Positions 11,273 through 23,840 of a stretch of DNA of 64,000 nt are shown one piece after another. A program made the translations under genes and the position numbers. Numbering within the stretch: position 1 is the first letter of the stretch; each line of letters starts with the position of its first letter. The notes under the pieces are model-generated. The model was given only the letters and a program-made list of their open reading frames with translations, ran no database searches and had not been told where the DNA came from. The stretch is from Ostrinia nubilalis (taxonomy: Eukaryota; Arthropoda; Insecta; Lepidoptera; Crambidae). The stretch is from assembly GCF_963855985.1 (NCBI RefSeq), contig NC_087104.1, positions 9,796,001-9,860,000 of the forward strand, given 5' to 3'.

Positions 11273-14027
11273 GCAACCAGAACAGCTTAAAGTAAAATTT
11301 TTGTAATAAGAATTTAATATTTAAATTAAATTACTTGTATTAATATGTAGATTGTGCGCAGCTTGGATTTGTTTTGATACCAACATGATTAGCTCGCATT
11401 ACACTGGTCGGGCTTCCCGCCTTGAGACATTAAGACTCCTTGTTTGAAATCCGATCGGCTTCCAATCGTGGTCGATATTCCATTCGTATCGTATGACTTG
11501 AAGATTTATTATTACGGGAAAATAAAGATTTTAGGAAAATGCGTCTTAAATGTAGAAAAACTGAACTGCACTGCACCGCAAAGAAAAAGGGACTGTTAGA
11601 AAATGTTCTATATCTTCAAAAGTGTGTTGTTTTCTACAATGCATCTAATATTGTCGAACATCTAAAAGCAGCATAAAACTTGGTTATAATTGTCTCAAAG
11701 GAGACTAATTTCACCAAAATACACGAGCAATCAAGAATATCTTCTATTTATAGATTAATGCTGTTTCCCCAAAATAAAAGAAAAAAACACATGAAATAGC
11801 TGGGTTTTTCTTTCTCTGGAATTGAAACAATGCTTGTTGGTTAGGAAGATTAACCTAATCACATTCAGAGCTCCCTCTCGGAGGATTACTAGTGTTCCAC
11901 GCGTCATCCAATTGAGGCTCCTCACATAAACACCTCCGCCGGGCATCCCTCGCATCAAATTACGAGTTTTAATTATTTACTTCTCGTAAACCGTGAAACC
12001 GTACCACTCATGTAGACCTACGCGGAATATACGAAAAAAGAGGAAAAGTACCAACTTCACGGACCAAATTAAGGTGGACCTTTTTTGGCAGTAAAGTGGT
12101 CCGAGGAAATAAAAGTGATGCGAGGAAGCGGCTGACAGGGCAGGTGTATTTCACTAGAGCAGCAAACGTACAGTCAAACTAGTATGTTGTTCCAAACTAG
12201 CACCTATTACAAACAAAATAAGACACCAGTGTTTAGGTTTATACGCCATCCGTACCTAATGTTCATTACGTATTCCTTGAATACATGCTTGATGTATACG
12301 GGTGCAATTATGTGTAATTTCGAGATGCTTTCGAGTTTTTCCTGTTTTCAGCATATAATCGGTTATGAGATATGCAATTTTGTTATAATGATATGTATTA
12401 TGGATATTTAGTATAAAATATGGCCTTACAGATCGTCAAGATATATCTATGTGCGGACCAAGGCACATCAAGGTAATCGCTGTTGCGACTTATCTGGTTG
12501 TAAAAGAAGTGATTTTGCAACATTCTTTAGTATGATATGATGTGCTACTGTATTATTATCATGACTATGACGAATGCTTATCTAATTTGCAATGTCACAT
12601 GTAACATAACAAAGATATTGTAGGTATCTTATATTACAATTTGGAAGCCGCGAAGCGCTTAAAACGAAATTGAAATTGTTCAGTGGCGGGCATTTTCTTT
12701 TTGAGGTGGGCAGTGCGAGTTATTGATAGATAAATTAAAACTTATTTTTCAAGTAGGCACTGCTTATAATGCCTTATCTATCGGAATGTTAGGAATGAGA
12801 CGAGGGACTGTTACACCATAATACTCGTATTATTATGTGTTATCAGATTTTTTTTGCATTACATAGCATCACAACTGCGTGATATTCACTTGATGCGTTG
12901 TTGTTCGTAGCTAGACTTCTATGCATTAATGTAGAGCTGTATGTATTTAATTTTCTTATGTACGAATAAGCATAAATTCAATGCAATTGTTTATTTGACT
13001 CATTAGCTAGGAAATCTATTAGCGTCTGTTGTAAGTCATTACTGAACAATTTAGAAATCGGACTTGAATACGTCTTGTATTAAATTGGCTTCATGGTCAA
13101 CTTTATGTATTCAGCTAGCAATATTTATATTCTTGAATATATCAATCTTATAGGTGGTGTTTGTATGACCTCACTTTGAAGTCATATATGGATCTGTAGA
13201 GTTATTATAATTTTAGGAATAATACTGATACAACAGAATCGTAGCTGTTAAATTTTATTTAGCTTTTTTTTTGCGTTGTCGCGTTTCTGTGGTTAGTCAG
13301 TCAGTACAATTGGTTTGTGTTCGTCTGTAGACGATAGCACTTTAGAAGATTTCATTGCAAATTTACACTTATTACAACTAAATTAAGACCCGACTATCTA
13401 ATGCGCAAGACGTACACATACGTCTTGCGCCCAAATTTAAAAGCACTCGCGTCATGCAATAGCCTTACATCTTCCACGATACCGCCCTGTAAAGCTGAGA
13501 GAATATCAGTTTTTACATGTTTGTTCTATAACCGCACTTATCACGACTGCTTAAGATACCACAGAGTTAAGCTTGACGTGCTGTCGTCTACCTACACCTC
13601 GCTTCATGCCCAGTACCTCAAGCACGAAAAACTTTCATCTTCGAACCGTTCGCGTATTCGACAATATGATACCCAGCCTTCGATAACGTGATGATCTCGA
13701 TTGTCAAACATAGTTTCATGCTTCCATTTCTCATACTAAGTTCACTTTACGCCATGTTCCCTTAAGTTTTCATATTAAATCATTTTTTTCATATTAAAAC
13801 TTTTGATGGCGATTTGAAGTCTAAAATGTTTCGTGCTAGAGCTACTGGCCAGGGTTTATGTGACCTATTGAGCATTGACTGGGCCCATTCATCGGTTTAC
13901 GACGTCCGCAATTTGCCTATAGCACGCCTAACTGCTAGTTACGCCTATAAAATGATCATTACATTGCCATACTCCTACTGGTATTTCAGATATGGTTAGG
14001 GACTTGTACTATTTGGATCTATCAAGG
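11273..14027. other. No gene recognised
   Basis: AT-rich non-coding DNA with no repeat family recognised. Open frames at 12184-12411 and 13401-13691 (+) have no family resemblance or splice support. Confidence 0.5.
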
Positions 14028-14357
14028 ATTTGCCTGCTTGGTGTTTCTTTGCGAGATCGAATCAGAAATGAGGAGATCCGTAAACGAACTAAAGTCGCTG
14101 ACATAGCCCGACGGATTAGCAAGCTGAAGTGGCAATGGGCAGGGCACATAGTACGCAGAACTGACGGCCGATGGGGCAGCAAGGTTCTGGAATGGAGGCC
14201 GCGTACCGGAAAACGCAGCATGGGACGTCCACCTACAAGGTGGACCGACGACATCGTAAAGGTAGCAGGGAAGCGCTGGACGCAGGCCGCTACCAATCAA
14301 TCAAAGTGGAAAGCATTGGGGGAGACATATGTTCAGCAGTGGACGTCCTATGGCTGA
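14028..14357 (+). pseudogene. C-terminal fragment of an RTE-type LINE reverse transcriptase
   Basis: An open frame ends in a run typical of the C-terminus of lepidopteran endonuclease/reverse transcriptase LINE proteins: RNEEIRKRTKVADIARRISK, KWQWAGHIVRR, GRPPTRWTDDI and a final YVQQWTSYG before the stop. The resemblance begins near residue 13 of the open frame (about 14030). The endonuclease and RT catalytic domains are absent, so this is a 5'-truncated insertion. An ATGATGATGA tail follows the stop, as in other insertions of this type. Related pieces are at 15344-15485 (-) and 49984-50135 (-). The assignment to an RTE element like those of Heliconius is from memory. Confidence 0.85.
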
Positions 14358-14367
14358 AATGATGATG

Positions 14368-14479
14368 AAGGATTTGTCACACTGGATGCGGTCTGCGTTC
14401 AGGTCAAAGTGAATGCAGCCCGCATAATGTATGATTACTTTGATCTGACCGCAGACCACATGCAGTGTGACACATCCTT
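14368..14479. mobile_element. Palindromic MITE abutting the RTE fragment
   Basis: The left arm AAGGATTTGTCACACTGGAT and the complement of the right arm, AAGGATGTGTCACACTGCAT, match for about 45 bp including GGTCTGCG and TCAAAGT. It is 112 bp and non-coding. It begins about 10 bp after the RTE stop codon, so it either inserted in the LINE tail or marks its boundary. Confidence 0.65.
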
Positions 14480-15141
14480 CAAATTCTTCAAATTTAGCAT
14501 TGATAGGCTAGGCTAGAGGACGAAAGAGTTGAATTCAAGACAAAGTTAATGTAAAACAATGTAAAACTAGAACTTAGGTGATGCAGAAAAACGCTGTAAC
14601 TATTTACTCAGGTAGAGTTGTTAATGTTACGTTTAAAATACACGAGCATGAATCTGTACTCAAGATTCGGAAGACTGATAAAATACCTACTCATACGTAA
14701 TGCTGAAATTGAAATTGAAAGTGCAAAAAAAGAGAAAAACCCAGTTTTCTAAAATAGGTATCTTTTTACTTTTTGGTTAGTATTCGAGGACTGTAACTTT
14801 ATTTATCGCATTCTTTTCATAAATTGTGGAATTAACCCTTTGAAGCTCTTTTTATCATTTTCGTATTCACCCAGATTTAACATTAACAAGCTGGTTATAA
14901 CGTAGTAAAACTAAATATGACGTTTTTCTAAGCTCTATTAGTACGTACCCGCAACCTCTAGAGCGGATTTGGTGTATCGGCGGCGCCTTTTAGGTGTCGA
15001 GTGTCAACACGCCGAGCACACAGCCTGACCTGCGCGCGCAAACAGAATGTTAAGCTGAGTTCACATTAGCGGTTTTTGTCACCTGTCATCCGCTTAAAAA
15101 TTGAGGGAAGTCGAACGTTTACTTCGAACTCCTCTTATGAA

Positions 15142-15310
15142 CTTCTGATTAATTTCGTTGCGAGTCCAAGTTAACTTTCCCCGGGACAAACTTGACCTTC
15201 ACTGGTTGGGTTTTTATTGGCGGTCAAGCCACAGTATGTAGATTCTGGCTTCACAGGAGTTGCAGCAGTGGGAACGAGAGTTGGGAATAGTCCCGTTCAC
15301 ATTAGCGGGG
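15142..15310 (+). repeat. Interspersed repeat family E, copy 1
   Basis: Shared blocks in order are TTCTGATTAATTTCGTTGCG, GGACAAACTTGACCTTCACT, GGTTGGGTTTTTATTGGCGG, GGAGTTGCAGCAGTGGGAAC and GGGAATAGTCCCGTT. Other copies are at 33069-33205 and 36872-37027. No protein is recognised. The GGGAATAGTCCC block is a short palindrome in two of the three copies. In this copy an RTE fragment on the minus strand follows directly. Confidence 0.7.
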
Positions 15311-15343
15311 CTACTCCTAAGGCTACATAGCGAGAGAGTCACT

Positions 15344-15485
15344 GGTTTTCCTCAACGAACGATCCTGCGCTGCCCGCATCCAGGTGCTTCTCGCGATCTT
15401 CACCAGATCGTCGGGCGTCCTGGTGGGAGGCTTACGCCTACACTACGTCTTCCAGTCCGTGGTCGCCACTCGAGAACTTTTCTAC
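15344..15485 (-). pseudogene. Broken RTE LINE C-terminal fragment
   Basis: The minus-strand translation shows RPDDLVKIARSTWMRAAQDR and, upstream, a frame-broken VLEW-like segment. Both match the C-terminal domain seen at 14028-14357. It is shorter and interrupted. It joins family E DNA, so the two may be parts of one chimeric or 3'-extended element. Confidence 0.6.
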
Positions 15486-15489
15486 TTTG

Positions 15490-18400
15490 GTATTGTTGAT
15501 GCAATTTTCTGATGACACGGGAAAAAAAAAAATTATTTGCATTGCAAAACCTATTATTTTACTTGCACTTCGCAAAGTTCGCAGTTATAACAAATTCCTA
15601 AATTGTTGTGCTACCTATCAATGTTCAAAATACAAAAAAAAGTTACAGTTCTCCCAGCCTGTACGCACCTTTATACGCCCAAACTATTTGACTAGAAACC
15701 ACCACGAACGATATGCGTGTAAATTCGTATGTAGAATGTTAAATGGGATTTTTGGATTAACATTAGGTGATATATTGAATTGACTGATAATGGAAAATAC
15801 ATTTATTGAGGCATCACGTTGCCGAGTTGTTAAAATATTTATAATGTAGAGTTTCTCAATGCACATTGAGCATAATACTAGATGTAAAGTACTTTTTTAT
15901 TTTGTAGCATAACACAATTTTTTCTAGTAGGTACACTAAAAAGTTTGTAGGTTACTCTTGCTTTTTTACTTTTAATTAAAAAATCTATTAGCCAATGAAA
16001 ATAATGGAAAATCATAGGGAATTCATAACATCATATGACAGAAATGATGAGGATATTGCGGTTTCGTCTTAAAAATTGTTGACAAATCTATAAATTAATC
16101 TGTAAAATAATTCACAAGTATAACGTGTACGTCCTGAATGTTACCAATATCGCAAATATTGTCACACAAATTCATAAAACTGTTATTTGATTGCTTAATA
16201 TTGAACACATCACGCAAAGGGGATTTCCTCTGCGTCATACATTAATGTGATCTTAATCATTTCAGGCACAGTCAAGAGCACATCAGACTATTCATTTTTG
16301 GTGCAATATCGACCTTATTTCAACGGAATAAGGTTCCAGGGTTTACCTTTATGTGCCGTCATACGAATGCATTTCAACGATTGTTTATGATAATCATGTT
16401 TATCATCATTCATAATGTTATGTGTTCAACGAAATATAAAGGCATTTAGCAAATAACCTTGTTTATGGAGTTAAATTATAACCTTGCCTTTATTTTCATA
16501 ATTAACATTATTGATGCGAAAGAAGCTTTGTCCGTCTATTACGTTTTGGGGGACTCTACCAATTTTGACGTAAGAGATAAGACATTGGCTGTTTTTGAAT
16601 GTGCAATCTATCATTTCTCATGTTTGCGAGTACAAAGCCCTTTTTATGTTTTTTAGCAATTTATTTTTGTTAAGGAGACGTGATGTAGAGTCATTGCAAT
16701 AGAGCTTAAACCACGCGAAAGAAGTCGCAGGCAAAAGTTAGTTAGTGCATTCTTTTGAATTGACATCATTTCTCTAAATAAACTGCAGTCTTTTTGCCTA
16801 CATTCTAAAATTCGATAAACCTAAAGGCTGTTAAAAATATCAAAGTTCTCTACATTGTCCTTCAAAAGGAATAGCTATTTTTTCGAACCGGACATTACAA
16901 ACAAATAAAAATATCAAACTCTAATAAAGAGGAAACACGATGTTTGTTTTCATCACAGTCAGACATTCCATCACCCACGTCTTTTTGAAGCGAAAAAATA
17001 ACACTGTATTGTTTATCGTGCACGTTTTTTTGTGTACAGATAACAATTTATTGCCTAATTAATTCCTCTCACAGCCACTCGTCGGTCGTCAGATACGTTG
17101 TTTATAAACAGCGGTCGGCGCGGGCGCAGCTTTGATCTTTGTGTGTTAAGTTGTTATGATAGTGTTTTGATAGGTTAACGGGTTGAATTACATTAAGGTG
17201 TAAATATTTTGTTTTAATTAGAGGTTGTTACTTGTTAGGTCATTACGATGAGATAGTTTTTGGTTTACGAGTAAGTACAAAAATGTAGAACCGTGTCATT
17301 TTTTCAACTCAATCGACGGTATTGATTTCAAAGTATCTAAAATTTTAATTGTACAGTTAATATTGGTAAAAGGTGTCAGCTACCCAATTATGCTGCTTCA
17401 CATTGGGTCAACCTTGTGCCAGTTTCTTTTTCTCAAACAAAATTAAAACTTTCCGAGCTAAACTCAACCCTATTTTGAACACGTTACAAACTACAAAATG
17501 ATTGATACACATTTCTGCATACAACGGAGCGTCTTGCGAAACACGGTTAATGATTCCTTTTAATTTTTCCGACGTTAGTCGCTGCGTCATTCAGAGAATT
17601 AAATTAAAGACGCGACAAAAAACGACGGTCACATTAAATATAATTAATTGGATGAGCACAATAAAAGGCATTAAATGTCGCCACAAAAGGCTGTATAAAG
17701 GCTGAATAGAGTTCACAAGTAGCTGTATAAGCGGCGCCAGTGATGAGCCGGCGCAATCCGCGTGATTAATTGTCCAATCATCGTTGGGCATACAAAAATT
17801 TTGTCCCTTTCATTTGTCATTTGTTATGAAACTTAAAGTGTGCCACGTTAAGTTGGCGATTATTATTAATTTAGCGGATACAGTTCTTTTCTTTTTCGTT
17901 AAAAAAGACTGAAATTGGCGTCTATTCTTGGCTGCATTCTATTATTCTTGTGTTTTATATGACCCTTTTATAACTTGTAAAATTATAACGTATTATTATT
18001 ATAACTCTATCAATCTATCGTGTTCAAAGTCGTAGTTTATTACAGTCGGTATTATAATGATAGAGCCGCTCACTTCTTGACATGTCTATCAAATAGTTAA
18101 GGCCGGGTAGCAGAGAAAATGGCGAAAATGAGGTTTTCATTTTTCATTTTTGAGGTACTAAACAGTAAAATTAAAGGCTAAGATTTTTATTGGGCATAGT
18201 TGAGGATATTTTCTAGGGCTATTAACGGATGGAAACACGATTTGATGAAGTTGACTCGATAGAATAAATTCCCAAAGTTACCTCTATTCGTTTTCTAATT
18301 ATGGTTTTATTTTTAAAATAAGCGATTTGAGATTCTAAATCTTTTACTAAACTAAAGTTCAGAAATAACTTGAGGGCTTTTAACGGATGGAATTTTTATA

Positions 18401-19047
18401 TTGCGTCTTATTTAGTTACTATGTTAAAAAATGTGGAAAAAATCGTCCATGACGGCTTGGACAATCTCAATCAGTCGCGCGGTGGCGCTTACGGAGGACG
18501 GACGCGTGTCAGTTTTTTGGACGTGACAGTTCGCGATTTGTCAGTATTTTTGACAATGATGACTTTGATGAGTCACAGTATAATAATATCAGTGTTACTG
18601 GAGAAAGCTAAAATATTTGATAATTAAGAATTATCAATTTTGTCTACCTATTGAAATTTAAATCGTTCGCATCCTTTTAAACGAAGACTCTACTCATGAT
18701 ACATAGTAAATTCCTAAAATATGAGACAAAACCAATGAGTTAAAATTACATATTAATAGTACCTACATACAATCGTCTTGTTACACTTATTAGAAGAGCA
18801 CACTGATACAAATAAATAATTAAAAATTTGGTCAGTGGGTCAAATATAGGGGCAGCTGCACGTCACTGAAAGACGATTCTGTTTACTCGCCATCTGGGCT
18901 GGAGAACATGAACCCTTGTTTACAGATGCAGATGTAAATGGAGTTATAACTGGACAAATTTTACATGAAATGTTTAACAGAAATCAGTTAAAAGACACAT
19001 ACATGGAATACCAATAAGGTTGCGAAGGGAAAGCTACCTATTATAAA
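15490..19047. other. No gene recognised
   Basis: AT-rich non-coding DNA. The segment near 17070-17140 (TCGGTCGTCAGATACG, cggcgcgggcgc) and the segment 17490-17780 are less AT-rich and free of recognised repeats. No open frame has family resemblance. Confidence 0.5.
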
Positions 19048-19430
19048 CTAGCGGCCGCCCGCGACTTCGTTCGCGTGGACCTTGTTTTACCCCCGTTAGA
19101 TATTATCATGTTGATAGATGGCGTTTCACGGCTTCCCCTGAATGAATATTTACGAACGTCATACAGTAGTTTGTCCAGCGCTGTAGATTTTAACCAATGA
19201 CGATAGGTAGATGGCGCTTTTTAGACACGTCTTATTTATTTATTGAAATTTGTTTGTCACATATCGTCATAAGTTAGCCTATATGTTAATCTGGGTTATA
19301 AACAATAATACTATAAAGTTTCAACAAAATCCGTACAGTAATTTTTGCGTGAAAGAATAACAAACATCCAGACATCATGACATCCAGACATCCGAACTTT
19401 CGCCTTTATAATATTATAGTAGGATAGGAT
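19048..19430 (+). mobile_element. LINE 3'-end fragment (family F)
   Basis: It begins CTAGCGGCCGCCCGCGACTT and CGCGTGGACC, continues through TTCAACAAAATCCGTACAGT, and ends after two copies of CATCCAGACATC and TTCGCCTTTATAATATTATAG. Family F heads also occur at 27663, 29617, 32788 and 59709. This head-to-tail layout matches a common lepidopteran RTE-like LINE 3' region; the class is inferred. Confidence 0.65.
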
Positions 19431-19439
19431 ATTCACAAT

Positions 19440-19576
19440 CCAAACTAATATTTACTATTTAGCATTTACTTACAGTAAATATATTAGTTTGGTTTTCACA
19501 ATCGAACGGGTGTGAATCGACCCGTTTGAGAACTAGTAATCGCATACTACTAGTTCAAAAAAGAGTCGATTCGCAC
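19440..19576. repeat. Two adjacent hairpin-forming inverted repeats
   Basis: The first hairpin pairs CCAAACTAATATTTAC with AGTAAATATATTAGTTTGG (19440-19494). The second pairs GTGTGAATCGAC...AGAACTAGTA with TACTAGTTC...GTCGATTCGCAC (about 19508-19576). A third, weaker pairing around TTCGCA and TGCGAA follows to about 19675. Nothing coding. Possibly one decayed TIR element. Confidence 0.5.
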
Positions 19577-22500
19577 GCGATTTTAATACTTCTAATACAT
19601 CCGGGCGAAACGCCTACTAAAAAAAATTATTATTGAATTCGTTTCGCATATTCGTGCGAAGGAAAATCGTGCGAAACTACTGCTAACCCAATAGGGGGTA
19701 ATAGGATATGTTGGTAAAATATGATCAGTTAAAAAAATAACACCTTATATAAAAACCGAAAAATTCTTATTCTTATATTATTCTAATTATGTAAGAGCAT
19801 AATTATTAAAGTCGAAGTCAAACATTCTTTATTTGTGTGGACCTATATTAACGAGAGATTACAAGGCGTCAAATAAAATATGTCAAGAAAAAAATTAAAA
19901 ACTATTATAAAGCTAAATTTTGCTCTCATGGAGCCTTTACCTACTCTGACAAATCAAGACTTAAAGAAGAAACTAATTATAAAACTATTTAACTGTCCTG
20001 CAATGAAAAGCTTGATCGGGTACAACACCTCAAGTTATTTTAGAACTTGATTTCATTAAGGGACTCTGAATATCAAATCGTTAGGTATCTAAAGGCAAAC
20101 GATTCTGAAATGTCAAGTGGCATAAAGTTGGGACTAATAAATAACCCATTAAGAAAGTAGCGCCCTCCTGTCAATGACATACCTGGAACGATAGAGTATC
20201 GGACAACTAATAAAAATGCTTTGTCCTAAATGACTGACGGATATCGTAGAGACCTGAAAGTTGGAAGGTGTGTTCTTTGTATGACGTAGGCATCCGATTT
20301 TCCGAAATGGGGTCAAGAAATGAAGGGGGTGAAATAAGGGGGCAAAGTTTGTATGGGACAGTGATTCTTTGGTTCAATCTACTTGAAATTTTGCTTAACA
20401 ATTCCTTAATATTATAATTTATGACAAACGTGTAAAAGGGGTAGAAAGTTATTTTGGGAGTCTTACTGCTTTTGATTTAATTACTTTTTATTTTTACAAG
20501 TGTTTGAAAACTCCATGTCAGATTGCAATCAATGTCAAGTGAAATCTCAAATTGAAATGTCTCAATTTCAATGAGGAGGCTCTGCATTTATTCCTAGAAT
20601 TCCCCTAACACCGCCAAATTACCCTTTCGAATTCAAGACAGTGCAGTTTCCCATCAAAATCTGCTTCGTAATGACTATAAACAAAGCTCAAAGTCAAACT
20701 CTAGCGACCTCTGCATAAACTCCCATGAGTGCTCAGAGCGGGTGCCTGCGGCAGGTAACCGCGTGTGATGCTCATAGTGATTTTCAATACAGAGCCCCGT
20801 ACATACGTTATACATAAATTATGGAAAGAAAACACCCAGACCAATACAAAAAAATATGTATGCAATTTTAGTATGATATTTTTATTTATTAATAAACTAA
20901 AAGACTGAACAAAATTGATGCGTGTACTGATTAATGTAATTAACCACATGCAAAGTTTCGTGAATTGCAACAACTATAATTTATTATCCAAGCTCTAAAT
21001 AATCGCTACTAAGAGTAACTGATCATAAAATGTTTTTCCAATCGCTCAAGCTCCCGAGGACCTAACGATAGGTCGGGTGACGTAATCTTGAAAATTCCGG
21101 AAGGTCGGGTGATGCCACGCCTCTTTGAACCGTGTTTACTTTGGCAGTTATATTTTATATTTATTCGATTCTAAAATATATTCCCAAAAATTCTGAAAGT
21201 TGTTTTAATTTGTATCACTTGGATATGATTTGTATTAGAAAGTGCTGTGAGTGTGACGCTTGAACGGAAGGAAGTCAACCTAACCTAACCAACTGGTATT
21301 TCTATACTGTGTAGCCGCGAGAGCTCTTTGGCGCGCTGTCTTCGGCGAAGTATTGCGCGCGCAGTTTTTGACAGCGCGAAATACCTACTTTAGCAGAAAT
21401 ACCAAGCCTTAAGTATTTATTCTTGAATGCCATCCTGTAAGTTCACCTGTCTATAAGTGTTTCACGGTTGAGTAGAATGTAACTAATATAATAAAAGGAG
21501 GGATTACTGCAAGTGAAACTTGAAGTGGAAATTACAAAAAAATTGGTGGTTTTTTACTAAGGGTACTTTATGTCCAAGCATTATGTGCAGTATTGGACAA
21601 GTCATCGATATTTTGACTATAATGAAGTAAGTAAGACCCTAAGACTTGCTAGTACTAGGGCTAGGGCCCATTTTTATCCTAAGAAAGTATTCCTGGTAAT
21701 AATTGCTCTTTTTATACGATAAATGGGCTTATAGTAGTACTTGTCTAACTTGTAAAAGTATTTCTCGTTTCTAACAACTTAAAACCAACTAGAAGCTATG
21801 CAATGAATCTTTTACCTGAGTACTGGGCCTTAGCAAGTTGTCTCGTTTTGACATAATACATCTAATAATAAGCACGCGTACTCAACGTTCAAAAGGGGTC
21901 GAGCGGTAACTTTTTGCTGTCGCAAACTTTAATGCGGGCAAATTACGAAGAATTAGCTTGTACAAAGTGAAATAAACATCATAAGAGTGCTTTTTATAAA
22001 CACTTAAACAAAAGTTGCGAAGTTGTGTCGTGATGGGGCGAGCGGTTATAATTGCGAGTTTTCCCGCCATTGCCGCTTCAATCCAATATGGCGGGCGTCA
22101 GGTGTAGGGTTGCCAGGGGCTGGCGTTTTCGGGGATTGTCCTGGATTTTTAAAAATATTGCTGATTTAACTGATATATAAGTACCTATGAACTGAAATCA
22201 GTTTTAATGCGCCAGTATAATTGGAGTTCTTATCTGATCATGCTGTTCCAGCAGGTACATAGCTGGTTCTTTACATGCTCAGTAGGATAGTGTACAACGT
22301 TTTAATTGACTGAAGAAGAATTTCTTCTCTTTTAGGCATTTTCAACGACGTAGGTTACATTTTAACGTATCAAAAATTTGCAAATGTTATAGTCCAGTTA
22401 TCTGGTGATGTTCTAATACTGAAAATAGTTTTGTCACATAGCAACCCTAGCCAGAGGCTATGGCGATTTCACGTCATTAAGACTAGTTATCGCGCAAGTT

Positions 22501-23587
22501 GCCTTCTATCCTCTAATTAGGGCTACCGGTGCCTCCCAACACGATGCGAGTAATATTGGATATTATAAACAGGAATAACACTATCGATGCGAATGGGCGT
22601 GCAAGTCGAGCGTAATTGCCTCCGAACGTTCGCAGCCGATAATTTTGAAACGGACCGCTCTAGTCAGCTTTGTTGCATTTCATTAAGTTGCTTTTCTATT
22701 TATAAAAATAATATTGTCTATAAATTCTATATCACCTTTCCGTTTTCTGTAAAAATCTAAGTAGAGTCAACTCTAGAAATATTGAAGAAATTCTGATGAA
22801 TATCTCTCAATAAATTAACTTTTTTCCAAGCTATTAAGAGCACAGGATTCAACTTGTAGCTACAAAATTCAATAAAGTTAGGTACTATTCCGGTAAATTC
22901 TAAAAATAAATAAAGTTACTAATTCGGTATTAAATTCAACACAAGGAAAGTACTTACATAAGTAAGATCAATCAATAAAATGGCATGTCAATCAAAATAT
23001 TGGCATGTTTGATGCGAATTGTGTACAAAATAATGATCTTTTATAAGTTGGACAACACTAAAGTGTCCCAGATATGACATTAACAGGAGGGCGCTACTAT
23101 GAATACCGGTTTATAGATAGTTCCGATTTTTGACACTTGACCTTTCAGAAGGACACGCACGGATTGACTTTAGGTCATGTCATGTAGACTTAAGTAAATT
23201 AGCTTTATGGCTCTATTATTTATATTATTGACGCTTTCAAAAGCGATTTACGCAATTACCTACAGAGACGTCCTAAGAGTGTTCCATGAGTAAATTAAAA
23301 TAATTTAATTTTTAAAATAGACGCGAAGGACCGTGGCGTGCGCGCGCGCACCGCCCTCCGCCGCGCGTGTCGGACGATCCCGATCCGTAATCATTGTAAT
23401 TTGTAATCAAATCGCTGCTATTAAACGGTAGCGAGATGGGGATATGGGATACGTGGAGTCGACTGAAGCTGGTTTTAAAAGTTCTACAATTAAATTGAAT
23501 AAAACTTAAAGAGACATCCATAATACTAATATCAGGGTGACTAGTAATGAGTGAACATCCTTGTAAGGGATAACTCGTAGCTACAGT
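19577..23587. other. No gene recognised
   Basis: AT-rich non-coding DNA. It contains a minus-strand TTTGAC-type tail at 19811-19850. A block with AGGAGGGCGCTACT-type sequence appears at about 20157-20190 (-) and again at 23070-23102 (+), a minor dispersed repeat. Around 21290-21410 a GC-rich patch is bracketed by GGTATTTCT and AGAAATACC, suggesting another small inverted-repeat element. No coding support. Confidence 0.45.
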
Positions 23588-23840
23588 GAGTCTTCCAGTG
23601 ACTTGGCACACTTTTAAATTGGCCCACGGGCCAAGTCACTGGTTTCAATTTTTAAATAGTTTTTCTTCCAGTGACTGAGTCCACCTCTAAGATTCTAGAG
23701 TATATTTTTGTTGATTTGGTGTTTAATTTATTAATAAAATATTGAAGGCCCAGTCATTGGAAGAAAAACTATTTAAAAATTCAAACCAGCGACTTGGCCC
23801 GTGGACCAAGCTAAAAGTGGGCCAAGTCACTGGAAGACTC
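23588..23840. mobile_element. MITE with ~90-bp terminal inverted repeats
   Basis: The ends start GAGTCTTCCAGTGACTTGGC on both strands and stay alignable for about 90 bp through TTTTTAAATAGTTTTTCTTC, leaving about 70 bp of centre. The motif CCAGTGACT recurs inside each arm, so the arms are themselves built from a repeated motif. Non-coding. Target duplication not clear. Confidence 0.75.

Noticed and set aside
21275..21420. Telomere-like CCTAACCTAACC with adjacent inverted GGTATTTCT
   Set aside because: Only two CCTAA units are present, which is expected by chance in this composition. The flanking 9-bp inverted words are too short to define an element.
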